Assembly (NCBI RefSeq): GCF_009711125.1
Contig: NZ_WMIB01000026.1
Coordinates: 1-53,114, forward strand
Reading direction: 5' to 3'
Length of the DNA: 53,114 nucleotides
Source of the DNA: Metabacillus mangrovi
GTDB lineage: Bacteria > Bacillota > Bacilli > Bacillales > Bacillaceae
The notes under the pieces were generated by a model. That model was not told where the DNA came from, ran no database searches, and saw only the letters and a program-made list of their open reading frames with translations. The translations under genes were made by a program, and so were the position numbers. Shown here piece by piece: positions 23,522 to 30,816 of the stretch; within the stretch, counting starts at the first letter, position 1; each line of letters begins with the position of its first letter.

Positions 23522-24028
23522 TTATTTCCTTACCGGTATGTCGTTTTCTTCATAATCCCTTAAAGAAACCTCAGGATGAAAGGGAGCAAATTCATCCTTC
23601 CTCGGAAAGTCCTGATAAGCCTGTCTTCCGGTAGACCGGTAGCGGATGTGAAATTCTTCTTCATAGCCCGGATCTTCTTTTGCAATTGGAGTCTGTTTCA
23701 TGCCTTCAATCCATTTTTCAAACCGGTACGTACCACGTTCGATAATGGTGCAGAGGTTTTCGAGAGAGTCGGTGAGTTCGTTCAGGCAGTCCATTCCATT
23801 GCGGAGGAGGATGCCTTTTTCCTGGGCTTTTTCGACGGAATGTTCGAGGCGGTACAGTTCTTTATTGTAGTAGAATTCGATATAGCAGCTGTTGCGGTCC
23901 CAGTTAAACTTGTAATCCTCGATCTTTAAGCGCTTAATCGTTTTGATCAGCTTTACTTCACAAGCATTTTGTTCCCTGTCCGGCAGGCCTTTAAAAAGAA
24001 CATTTCTGAAAAAACGGTTCTTTAACAT
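23522..24028 (-). CDS. Uncharacterised cytosolic protein, 168 aa
   Basis: Not recognised. It is mostly charged and helical, with a probable coiled coil at residues 70-125 (HSVEKAQEKGILLRNGMDCL, then LTDSLENLCTIIERGTYRFE) and an aromatic-rich proline C-terminal tail (GRQAYQDFPRKDEFAPFHPE). No signal peptide or membrane segment. The ATG at 24028 follows AAAGGATGGTGACCAC. It is monocistronic and diverges from the barnase gene. The pattern looks like a Bacillus-specific conserved hypothetical; no function is offered. Confidence 0.75.
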   Translation of the reverse strand: MLKNRFFRNVLFKGLPDREQNACEVKLIKTIKRLKIEDYKFNWDRNSCYIEFYYNKELYRLEHSVEKAQEKGILLRNGMDCLNELTDSLENLCTIIERGTYRFEKWIEGMKQTPIAKEDPGYEEEFHIRYRSTGRQAYQDFPRKDEFAPFHPEVSLRDYEENDIPVRK

Positions 24029-24251
24029 GTGGTCACCATCCTTTTTAGGAATGCCAAGCTCTTAGCCTATTTATTCGGCATAAAGCACCTGATTCCTTCA
24101 TCGTCTTTCCATTAACTTGCCTGACTTCCTGAAAACGGGACCGAAGAAAGGCGATACAGGGGGAATGGCGGATATTTTTAGAAGCAGAGGCTTCACTTCC
24201 TGGCTTTTATCCCGCTCTCTATTAGTCGGATTTCACCGTTTTTTCCATCTG

Positions 24252-24302
24252 TTCCAATCTTTACAATCCTTTAACGATCTTAAAATAAAGCGTCTGTATA
24301 AT
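24252..24302 (+). promoter_or_regulatory. PhoP-box-like promoter of the RNase gene
   Basis: TTTACA (24260), TTTAAC (24270) and TTAAAA (24280) recur every 10 bp, with a weaker TTCCAA at 24252. They are followed by a perfect -10 TATAAT (24297-24302) and no recognisable -35. Helically phased TT(A/T)ACA-like hexamers without a -35 are the PhoP activation pattern of Bacillus. From memory, RNase (binase-type) genes of Bacillus are PhoP-controlled. Confidence 0.65.
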
Positions 24303-24345
24303 TCAGCTTGTATTCCACATTATGAAAAGATGGAGGTATGTGAAG

Positions 24346-24780
24346 ATGAACAAGCTGATGAAGTTAGGTACCATGCTCGCTCTTGTTTTTACGCTTGCAT
24401 TCGGAGGGATCAGTCCGTCTGCTGAACATCAGGCTCCTGTTGCCAAAGCCGCTGAGATCACAAGCTTTTCAGGGATTATCAGCTATTTGAAAAACTATGG
24501 TGAACTTCCTCCAAACTTTGTAACGAAATCAGAAGCGTCCTCCTACGGCTGGGTATCAAGCGATTGCAACCTTGCAGATGTGCTTCCGGGCTACAGCATC
24601 GGTGGGGACCGCTTCTACAACCGTGAAGGAAAGCTGCCTGAAGCAAGCGGACGAATCTGGTATGAAGCAGATGCCTATTACACGTCAGGCTGCCGCAACG
24701 CCTCAAGAGTTGTGTATTCCAATGACGGTCTTTACTACTCCACAGATGACCACTACCGAACTTTTGACAGCTGGAACTGA
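24346..24780 (+). CDS. Secreted barnase-type ribonuclease (guanyl-preferring)
   Basis: 144-aa precursor. Signal peptide at residues 1 to about 30 (KLMKLGTMLALVFTLAFGG), short pro-region (PVAKAAE), mature RNase about 110 aa. Against barnase the catalytic set is intact: Lys27 in FVTKSEA, Arg59 in NREGKLP, Glu73 in YEADAYYTSG, Arg83 and Arg87 in CRNASR, His102 in DDHYRTF. Unlike barnase it has two cysteines, at barnase positions 40 and 82, which could form a disulfide. The enzyme cleaves RNA 3' of guanine via a cyclic phosphate. ATG 24346 follows GGAGG; GTG 24340 is an alternative. The barstar gene is next door. Confidence 0.93.
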   Translation: MNKLMKLGTMLALVFTLAFGGISPSAEHQAPVAKAAEITSFSGIISYLKNYGELPPNFVTKSEASSYGWVSSDCNLADVLPGYSIGGDRFYNREGKLPEASGRIWYEADAYYTSGCRNASRVVYSNDGLYYSTDDHYRTFDSWN

Positions 24781-24790
24781 ATTGAAATTG

Positions 24791-24823
24791 GGGACTTGCT
24801 GTAACTGGGCAAGTCCTTTTTAA
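24791..24823 (+). terminator. Hairpin between RNase and barstar genes
   Basis: GGACTTGC pairs with GCAAGTCC around TGTAACTGG, followed by TTTTTAAT. It would end or attenuate the RNase transcript before barstar. Confidence 0.8.
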
Positions 24824-24845
24824 TAAAAGAAAAGGAGGGTGTCAG

Positions 24846-25133
24846 ATGAGAGAATTGATCATAGACGGCTTCAAGCTGCAGACGGAAGAGGAGCTGCATA
24901 TCTACTTGAAAAAAGAACTGAAATTCCCTGAACACTACGGAAACAATTTGGATGCGTTGTATGATTGTCTAGTGGACTATACATCCCTACCGCTCACTGT
25001 AAAATGGGTTCATTTTGAAGAGAGCCGCAAGATTCTCGGGAGCCGGGCTGCTGCGCTTGCTTCCGTTTTGAAGGATGCAGCAGAGCAGGTGCAGGGATTG
25101 GAAATCAGGATTGAAGAAAAGGCTTCCTCTTAA
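24846..25133 (+). CDS. Barstar-family RNase inhibitor
   Basis: 95 aa, cytoplasmic inhibitor of barnase-type RNases. The barnase-binding helix is clear: HYGNNLDALYDCLVDY (near 36-51) matches barstar YYGENLDALWDCLTGW. It keeps the two aspartates that plug the RNase active site (barstar Asp35 and Asp39) and replaces Trp38 with Tyr. The N-terminus ELIIDGFKLQTEEELHIYLK also fits. AAAGGAGGGTGTCAG precedes the ATG. It is directly downstream of the RNase, separated by a hairpin, so the cell can make inhibitor apart from, or at a different level to, the toxin. Confidence 0.93.
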   Translation: MRELIIDGFKLQTEEELHIYLKKELKFPEHYGNNLDALYDCLVDYTSLPLTVKWVHFEESRKILGSRAAALASVLKDAAEQVQGLEIRIEEKASS

Positions 25134-25148
25134 GAGGGGGCTTTTTTT
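25117..25148 (+). terminator. Terminator after barstar
   Basis: AAGGCTTCCTCT pairs imperfectly with AGAGGGGGCTTTT, then a T-run. The stop codon lies in the loop. Confidence 0.75.
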
Positions 25149-25208
25149 GAACGGCAGATGCCCATTCCGAATAAGATAGTCGAGGCGGGAAATAAAGGAG
25201 AACGAACG

Positions 25209-25661
25209 ATGACCAAATCATCAAAAAATCAAAATGACAATGGCTCAGCAGAACTTCTTTCTTTTCTGAGCTCGATTTTACCGGAAAATAAAGGGTATTA
25301 CAGTTGCTGGAATGTGATCTTGAAAAACTCGGAAGTCCGGCGAATTTTTCCTTCAGCCGGAATGAGACAGGGCATCATGGTCCGCAGCCGTCTAGTCATT
25401 GAAAATCTTGGAGATAGGGTGACCATCTATCAGGCAGAGGGGGTGTTCCGGAATCTTGCTGATCAGCAGATCTTCCCGGCAGACCGCACGGCCATATGCG
25501 GCAAAAGCTTCCGCGTGCTGGATAAGGGAGATGCTGCAAGCCTCACCATTGATGCATGGCTGTTACGGGACAGCCGTTGTGTAAAGCAGCTTGAGCTCAT
25601 TATAAGAGGGACTGGCAGCCATCGGAAGATCACGGTTCCGCTGCAGAGGTTGCTTTCGTGA
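25209..25661 (+). CDS. Uncharacterised protein, 150 aa
   Basis: Not recognised. The N-terminal 12 residues are polar; the rest looks like a compact alpha/beta or beta-rich domain (MVRSRLVIENLGDRVTIYQA, then SLTIDAWLLRDSRCVKQLEL). No signal or membrane segment. The ATG at 25209 follows AAAGGAGAACGAACG; the upstream frame to 25158 lacks a site and overlaps the barstar terminator. It sits between barstar and the malate sensor kinase without obvious linkage to either. It could be a conserved Bacillus hypothetical; no function is proposed. Confidence 0.65.
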   Translation: MTKSSKNQNDNGSAELLSFLSSILPENKGYYSCWNVILKNSEVRRIFPSAGMRQGIMVRSRLVIENLGDRVTIYQAEGVFRNLADQQIFPADRTAICGKSFRVLDKGDAASLTIDAWLLRDSRCVKQLELIIRGTGSHRKITVPLQRLLS

Positions 25662-25708
25662 AAACATCCGCCTTCCTTTCTGTATAATAGGGGGGCAGAG
25701 GTGAGTGT

Positions 25709-27310
25709 ATGAAAAAGGGGAAATGGAGTCTGCAGGTGACGATTACGGTTTTCGTATGCGCTGTAGTAGCTCTTTCTTTAGCAGTGACAAGTTTGCTTGT
25801 AACGAATACAGTAACGGAAGATAGTGAGCGGAATCAGGAAGAAAAGGCGAGAAACGCAGCCCGTATGATGGCAGAAACGCCTCTTGTCATTGATGCACTG
25901 AGCGGTAGAGGAAACAAAGAAGCTGTTCAGGATTTTGCCAATAAAATCAGGAAAGCGTCAGGAGTTCAATTTGTTGTAATTATGGATATGAAGGGAATCC
26001 GCCTTTCGCATCCCGAACCCGGGAAAGTCGGAAAGCCGTTTGTCGGCGGGGATGAAAAAGAGGTACTAAAAGGAAAAGAATACACGAGCATATCAGAGGG
26101 GACACTCGGGCGTTCCCTCCGCTCTTTTACTCCCATTTTTGACGGGGAGGGCAGAGAAGTCGGCGCAGCTGCAGTCGGCATTTCCCTTCAAGAGGTAAAC
26201 GAAGCAGCGCAGAAAAGCCGGGAAAATGTCCTGACTGGAACAGCTTTCGGCATTCTGGCCGGAATTGCAGGGGCTCTCTTCCTCGCTCGGTATATCAAGA
26301 AAATCCTGTTTGGATTAGAGCCGTTCGCGATTGCCAAGCTTCTTCAGGAAAGGAGTGCAGTTCTGCAGTCCGTCCGGGAAGGGGTCATTGCTGTGGATCA
26401 GAATGCGAAAATTACGCTTGTCAATAAAGCGGCTGAAAAACTTGTTCGCAAGGCAGGCCTCAGCATGCCTGCACCAGTAGGCAAAGACATCAACGACTAT
26501 ATGCCGTCTTCAACATTGAGACGGGTGCTGAAGACTGGAGAGGCGGAACTTGATGAAGAGCAGGAACTAAGAGGGATCACCCTGCTCACCAACCGGGTGC
26601 CGGTCATCGTCGATGGGAAAACTGTCGGGGCAGTGGCGACGTTCCGGGATAAAACGGAAATCAGCCAGCTTGCCGAGCAGCTGACCGGTGTAAGGCTTTA
26701 TGCAGATGCGCTTAGAGCCCAGTCCCATGAATTTATGAATAAACTGCATGTAATTCTGGGCATGACTCAAATGAAGCATTATGAAGAGCTTACCGCCTAC
26801 ATCAGTGGAATTACAGGGCAGCATCAAGGAGAAATCGGCTCAATCTCCAGGATCATAAAAGATCCTGTACTGGCGGGCTTTTTAATCGGAAAGGTGAGCA
26901 AGGCGAGGGAAGGTGGGGCAGAGCTTACCTGCACAGCTGATTACCCTGTTCCTGAAGGAGATGAACACCTCATCCATGAACTCATCACAATCATTGGGAA
27001 TTTAATCGATAACTCGCTTGCAGCTGTTGAAAAATCTCCGCACAGGAAAATCGGCGTTCATTTTGACTATGGGGATGAGATTTTAACAGTGGAAGTAAAG
27101 GATTCAGGGAGCGGAATGAACGAGGAAATCCTGGGCCGGATCTTCGAAAAAGGCTTTTCGACGAAGGGCAGTGACCGGGGAATCGGTTTATACTTAGTCC
27201 GGGAAAGTCTGGGGAGGCTGGAGGGAGACCTCGAGATTGTTTCAAAAGAAGGGCGTGGAACGAAAGTGGCGGTTTACATACCTTATGCAGGCAGGGGGGG
27301 AACTTCATGA
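25709..27310 (+). CDS. malK: Sensor histidine kinase for malate (CitA/DcuS family, MalK-like)
   Basis: 533 aa. Membrane helix at 10-32, extracytoplasmic PDC/CitA-like sensor domain (about 33-170), second helix (about 172-192), PAS domain (about 215-325), then kinase. The phospho-acceptor His lies in AQSHEFMNKLHVILG (near 339), the CitA-type H box. ATP-binding boxes are GNLIDNSLAAVEK (N), KDSGSGMNEEI (G1) and GFSTKGSDRGIGLYLV (F/G2). A TATAAT lies at 25685-25690. It overlaps the response regulator by 4 bp, and a malate transporter and malic enzyme follow, which points to MalK (YufL) of B. subtilis rather than CitS or DctS. Confidence 0.88.
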   Translation: MKKGKWSLQVTITVFVCAVVALSLAVTSLLVTNTVTEDSERNQEEKARNAARMMAETPLVIDALSGRGNKEAVQDFANKIRKASGVQFVVIMDMKGIRLSHPEPGKVGKPFVGGDEKEVLKGKEYTSISEGTLGRSLRSFTPIFDGEGREVGAAAVGISLQEVNEAAQKSRENVLTGTAFGILAGIAGALFLARYIKKILFGLEPFAIAKLLQERSAVLQSVREGVIAVDQNAKITLVNKAAEKLVRKAGLSMPAPVGKDINDYMPSSTLRRVLKTGEAELDEEQELRGITLLTNRVPVIVDGKTVGAVATFRDKTEISQLAEQLTGVRLYADALRAQSHEFMNKLHVILGMTQMKHYEELTAYISGITGQHQGEIGSISRIIKDPVLAGFLIGKVSKAREGGAELTCTADYPVPEGDEHLIHELITIIGNLIDNSLAAVEKSPHRKIGVHFDYGDEILTVEVKDSGSGMNEEILGRIFEKGFSTKGSDRGIGLYLVRESLGRLEGDLEIVSKEGRGTKVAVYIPYAGRGGTS

Positions 27311-28014
27311 TCCGTGTCATGATTGTGGAAGACGACCCGATGGTTGCGGAATTTAATAAACGGTATCTTGCACAGGCAGGAGGATTCGAGCTCGCAGCGA
27401 TCTGCAGCTCGGTTGCAGAAGCGATGGAGGAACTGGAAAGAACAGAGGCCGAGCTGATCCTGCTCGACATCTTTATGCCGGGAAAAAGCGGACTCGACCT
27501 TCTCGGATACATCCGGGAAACGAAAAAGGAGATCGATGTCATCGTCATCTCCGCGGCTTCGGATATCGGCCGAGTGCAGAAGGCGCTCAGGCTCGGCGCA
27601 GTAGACTACCTGATTAAGCCTTTTGAATTTGACCGGTTTAATGAAGCGCTCACTGCGTATCAGGAAAAAGCTTCTTTTATCCGGAATCAGCAGGTCCTCA
27701 GCCAAAAAGACCTGGATGAGCAGCTGCTCCGCAAAGAAGAGCGCCATTTGCCGGAGGATCTCCCTAAAGGACTGACAAAAGATACGCTGGAACTGCTGTG
27801 GAAGGCCATCCAGGAGCTAGAGGCCGGGCATTTTTCCATTGATGATCTCGTCAGTGAAGTAGGAATCTCGCGCGTCTCCGTTCGCAAATATTTGAAATTC
27901 CTGATTGACATCGGCGTATTGAATGCGAAGGTCAGCTACGGGACCGTAGGAAGACCCGTATATCAGCATGAAGTCAATCACACGAAAATCCATATCATGA
28001 ACCAATACGTGTAA
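27307..28014 (+). CDS. malR: Response regulator of malate use (CitB/DcuR family, MalR-like)
   Basis: 235 aa. Receiver domain (residues 1-120) with VEDDP, phospho-acceptor Asp in LILLDIFMPGKSGLDLL (near 56), Ser in VISAAS and Lys in YLIKPFEF. The C-terminal helix-turn-helix (VSEVGISRVSVRKYLKFL, near 182-199) is the CitB type. The ATG overlaps the kinase stop (ATGA). It likely binds the TTTCATAA direct repeats in front of the transporter gene and activates it when malate is present. A hairpin terminator follows. Confidence 0.88.
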   Translation: MIRVMIVEDDPMVAEFNKRYLAQAGGFELAAICSSVAEAMEELERTEAELILLDIFMPGKSGLDLLGYIRETKKEIDVIVISAASDIGRVQKALRLGAVDYLIKPFEFDRFNEALTAYQEKASFIRNQQVLSQKDLDEQLLRKEERHLPEDLPKGLTKDTLELLWKAIQELEAGHFSIDDLVSEVGISRVSVRKYLKFLIDIGVLNAKVSYGTVGRPVYQHEVNHTKIHIMNQYV

Positions 28015-28041
28015 GCGGATCCGTCCGCTTGCTTTTTTTAT
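28013..28041 (+). terminator. Terminator after the response regulator
   Basis: AAGCGG pairs with CCGCTT around ATCCGT, then GCTTTTTTT. Confidence 0.75.
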
Positions 28042-28070
28042 TATGATAAACGCTTTCATAAGTTTCATAA
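28041..28070 (+). promoter_or_regulatory. Probable response-regulator repeats and cre-like site before the malate transporter
   Basis: TTTCATAA occurs at 28054-28061 and 28063-28070, a direct repeat with 9-bp period and a candidate MalR target. GATAAACGCTTTCA (28045-28058) matches the CcpA cre consensus at 12 of 14 places and overlaps the first repeat, so activator and carbon-catabolite control may compete here. Confidence 0.5.
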
Positions 28071-28134
28071 TCTAGGAATCCCCGATGTTTCCTCCTATTA
28101 TGGATAAGGAAAGAAGAGACAGGAGGTCATTCCA

Positions 28135-29478
28135 TTGAGATCAGCTGAGAAACTGCAAACGCTTCCTTTTGAAGAAGAGAAGCAAAAGCGCAAAGGCATT
28201 TGGTACAAAATCAATCAAATGAAAGTCGGAGTCATTCCGCTGCCCGTCTATCTTGTATTAGCACTCATCATATACGCAGCAGCCGTCAATAATCAGCTGC
28301 CAGCCGACATGATCGGAGGATTTGCCCTCATTATGGTGATGGGAATCCTGCTCGGCGACCTGGGCATGAAAATTCCAATTTTAAAAAGCATTGGCGGACC
28401 AGCCATTTTATCACTTCTGGTGCCGTCTGTCCTCGTCTTTTACGACGTGCTGAATCCTGCTTCCATGGAAGCAGTCACGACCTTGATGAAGACATCCAAC
28501 TTTTTATACCTTTATATTTCCATTCTGGTGGCAGGGAGCATTCTAGGCATGACCCGGAGCCTTTTAATCCAGGGCTTTATGAGAATGTTTGTCCCGCTCG
28601 TCCTCGGTACTCTCGCATCTGTAGCAACAGCGCTGCTCGTTGGGTCGCTTTTCGGCTACAGCATGAAGCACACCTTCTTTTATATTGTTGTGCCAATCAT
28701 TGGCGGAGGCATTGGAGAAGGCATTCTCCCGCTGTCACTGGGGTATTCGCAAATCCTTGGGGGAACGCCTGAAACCTACGTTTCCCAGATGATCCCGGCA
28801 GCCGTCATCGGCAACATAGCCGCGATCATCTGCGCAGGACTGATGAAAAACCTTGGAGAGCGCAGACCGGAGCTTACAGGCAACGGTGTGCTGGTGAAAT
28901 CCAAGGACGGAAACACCTTCAAAGAGCAAGGCTTCGAATCGAAAAAAATCGATTTTCCGCTAATGGGAGCCGGACTGCTGATCGCCTGCACATTCTTTAT
29001 TTTCGGAGGTCTGGCACACAAATTCCTTGGAATACCGGGACCGGTACTGATGATCGTTGCTGCGACCCTCGTCAAATGCTTTCAGCTGCTGCCTTCCACA
29101 ATGGAGCAGGGGTCGTTCCACTTGTACAAGTTTATCTCATCAAGCCTCACATGGCCTCTTATGGTCGGGCTCGGGATGCTCTACATACCGCTTGAAGATG
29201 TCGTGAAAATTGTAACCCCAGGTTACGTTGTGGTCTGTATCAGCGTGGTCATAGCTATGGTAACGACGGGTTATTTTACAGGAAAGCTGATGAAAATGTA
29301 TCCAGTCGACTCGGCAATTGTGACAGGCTGTCACAGCGGTCTGGGCGGAACCGGCGATGTAGCGATCCTTTCCGCCTCCAACCGGATGTCGCTTATGCCG
29401 TTCGCTCAGGTGGCGACAAGACTTGGTGGTGCATCGACAGTCATCTTAGCGATCCTGCTTATGAAATTACTCGGTTAA
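28135..29478 (+). CDS. maeN: 2-hydroxycarboxylate:Na+ symporter (MaeN-like malate uptake)
   Basis: 447 aa, 2HCT family (CitS/CitM/MaeN). Eleven or so membrane helices with the two family re-entrant loops: IIGGGIGEGILPLSLGYSQI (near 188-207) and CHSGLGGTGDVAILSASNRM (near 400-419), both with the GGxG motif. TTG start at 28135 behind AGGAGGTCATTCCA. Its place after MalK-MalR and before malic enzyme, as in B. subtilis (maeN/yufR), makes malate the likely substrate, although citrate transport is possible in this family. Confidence 0.88.
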   Translation: MRSAEKLQTLPFEEEKQKRKGIWYKINQMKVGVIPLPVYLVLALIIYAAAVNNQLPADMIGGFALIMVMGILLGDLGMKIPILKSIGGPAILSLLVPSVLVFYDVLNPASMEAVTTLMKTSNFLYLYISILVAGSILGMTRSLLIQGFMRMFVPLVLGTLASVATALLVGSLFGYSMKHTFFYIVVPIIGGGIGEGILPLSLGYSQILGGTPETYVSQMIPAAVIGNIAAIICAGLMKNLGERRPELTGNGVLVKSKDGNTFKEQGFESKKIDFPLMGAGLLIACTFFIFGGLAHKFLGIPGPVLMIVAATLVKCFQLLPSTMEQGSFHLYKFISSSLTWPLMVGLGMLYIPLEDVVKIVTPGYVVVCISVVIAMVTTGYFTGKLMKMYPVDSAIVTGCHSGLGGTGDVAILSASNRMSLMPFAQVATRLGGASTVILAILLMKLLG

Positions 29479-29496
29479 TAAAGGAGAGGGAAATCA

Positions 29497-30699
29497 GTGA
29501 ATGAAGCAAGCATAAAAGAAAAAGCCTTACAGCTCCATCAAGAGCTTGGCGGTAAAATAGAGATTACAGGAAAAATGGACATCCAATCTGCACAGGACTT
29601 GAGCCTTGCCTACACACCCGGTGTAGCAGAATCATGCCGTGTCATCGCAGAAAACAGCGAAGAAGGCTACAGCTTGACAGCAAGAAGCAATATGGTGGCC
29701 ATCGTGACGGATGGAACGGCCGTCCTCGGAATGGGCGACATCGGCCCTGAAGCCGCCATGCCGGTAATGGAAGGGAAGTCCATGCTGTTCAAGCAATTCG
29801 GGGGAGTAGATGCTTTTCCGATCTGCCTTGCTGAAAAAGACCCTGATGAAATCGTGAAAATCATCAAAGCGCTGGAACCTACATTCGGAGGCGTGAATCT
29901 TGAAGATATCGCTGCACCGCGCTGTTTTGAAATAGAAGAAAGACTCAAAAAAGAGCTGAACATCCCGGTCTTTCATGACGACCAGCACGGGACTGCAATT
30001 GTTGTCTACGCTGCACTAATCAATGCTCTGCGCTTTGTGCAGAAAAAACAGAGCGAAATCAAGCTGGTGGTGAATGGTGCAGGATCTGCCGGAATCGCCA
30101 TCGCAAAGCTTCTCCTGGAAGCCGGCATCAGAAATATCACCCTCGTCAGTCTGGAAGGGATTCTCTGCCCGGGCGAAGAATGGATGAATCCGAGCCAGGC
30201 CAAAATCGCAGAGCTGACAAACTTGGAAAGAAAACAAGGCACGCTGAAGGATGCCATCATGGGTGCAGATGGATTTATCGGCGTTTCAGGACCGGGAGCA
30301 CTCACTGGAGAAATGGTCCGGACGATGAACCGGGACGCCATCGTCCTCGCAATGGCCAATCCGACTCCGGAGATTTATCCGGCAGAAGCTCTCGCTGCAG
30401 GCGCCGCAGTCGTTGGTACAGGCCGGTCGGATTTCCCGAATCAGGTGAACAACGTTCTCGCCTTCCCAGGCATTTTCCGCGGAGCCCTCGACTCACGGGC
30501 TTCAGACATAACAATGGAAATGAATCTTGCTGCGGCACGGGCGATCGCGGAGCTAGTCACTGAAACGGAGCTTAACCCGAATTACATTATCCCGGATGCG
30601 CTTGACCCGAGAGTCGCATCAAGTGTTGCCGCTGCAGTAGCAGAAGCCGCGGCTGCTTCAGGAGTAGCTGGAATCAGAAAACTGCAGGAAGTCAGATAA
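29497..30699 (+). CDS. Malic enzyme (short bacterial type, decarboxylating)
   Basis: 400 aa; converts malate to pyruvate and CO2 with NAD(P)+. Key motifs: SLAYTPGVAESC (near 31-42, catalytic Tyr), MPVMEGKSMLFKQFGGVDAF (Lys region), ENI-equivalent VNLEDIAAPRCFEIEE, FHDDQHGTAIVVYAAL (metal site) and the dinucleotide fold VVNGAGSAGIAIAKLL (near 190). The size matches YtsJ-type enzymes rather than the 570-aa MaeA/MalS type. GTG start behind AAAGGAGAGGGAAATCA. Cotranscribed with the malate transporter 18 bp upstream, so imported malate is fed straight to pyruvate. Confidence 0.92.
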   Translation: MNEASIKEKALQLHQELGGKIEITGKMDIQSAQDLSLAYTPGVAESCRVIAENSEEGYSLTARSNMVAIVTDGTAVLGMGDIGPEAAMPVMEGKSMLFKQFGGVDAFPICLAEKDPDEIVKIIKALEPTFGGVNLEDIAAPRCFEIEERLKKELNIPVFHDDQHGTAIVVYAALINALRFVQKKQSEIKLVVNGAGSAGIAIAKLLLEAGIRNITLVSLEGILCPGEEWMNPSQAKIAELTNLERKQGTLKDAIMGADGFIGVSGPGALTGEMVRTMNRDAIVLAMANPTPEIYPAEALAAGAAVVGTGRSDFPNQVNNVLAFPGIFRGALDSRASDITMEMNLAAARAIAELVTETELNPNYIIPDALDPRVASSVAAAVAEAAAASGVAGIRKLQEVR

Positions 30700-30706
30700 G
30701 TAATTT

Positions 30707-30735
30707 AAGCCGGCCATTGAGCCGGCTTTTTCATT
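30707..30735 (+). terminator. Terminator of the malate operon
   Basis: AAGCCGGC pairs with GCCGGCTT around CATTGA, then TTTCATTTTT. Confidence 0.85.
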
Positions 30736-30754
30736 TTTCGAGGCGCTCTTATTG

Positions 30755-30784
30755 TTGTTTAAATTTTTTGAAAAATGATAGAAT
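30755..30784 (+). promoter_or_regulatory. Promoter of the catalase gene
   Basis: TTGTTT (30755-30760), 18-bp spacer, TAGAAT (30779-30784) is a fair sigma-A promoter. GTTTAA at 30757 is also an exact sigma-B -35, but the matching -10 (GATAGA) is poor. No clear PerR box was found. Confidence 0.5.
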
Positions 30785-30816
30785 AAACTTGTCATTAATT
30801 TTGGGGAGGTATTACT

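Noticed and set aside
30740-30816. PerR box ahead of catalase
   Set aside because: No TTATAAT-N-ATTATAA-like dyad could be found.
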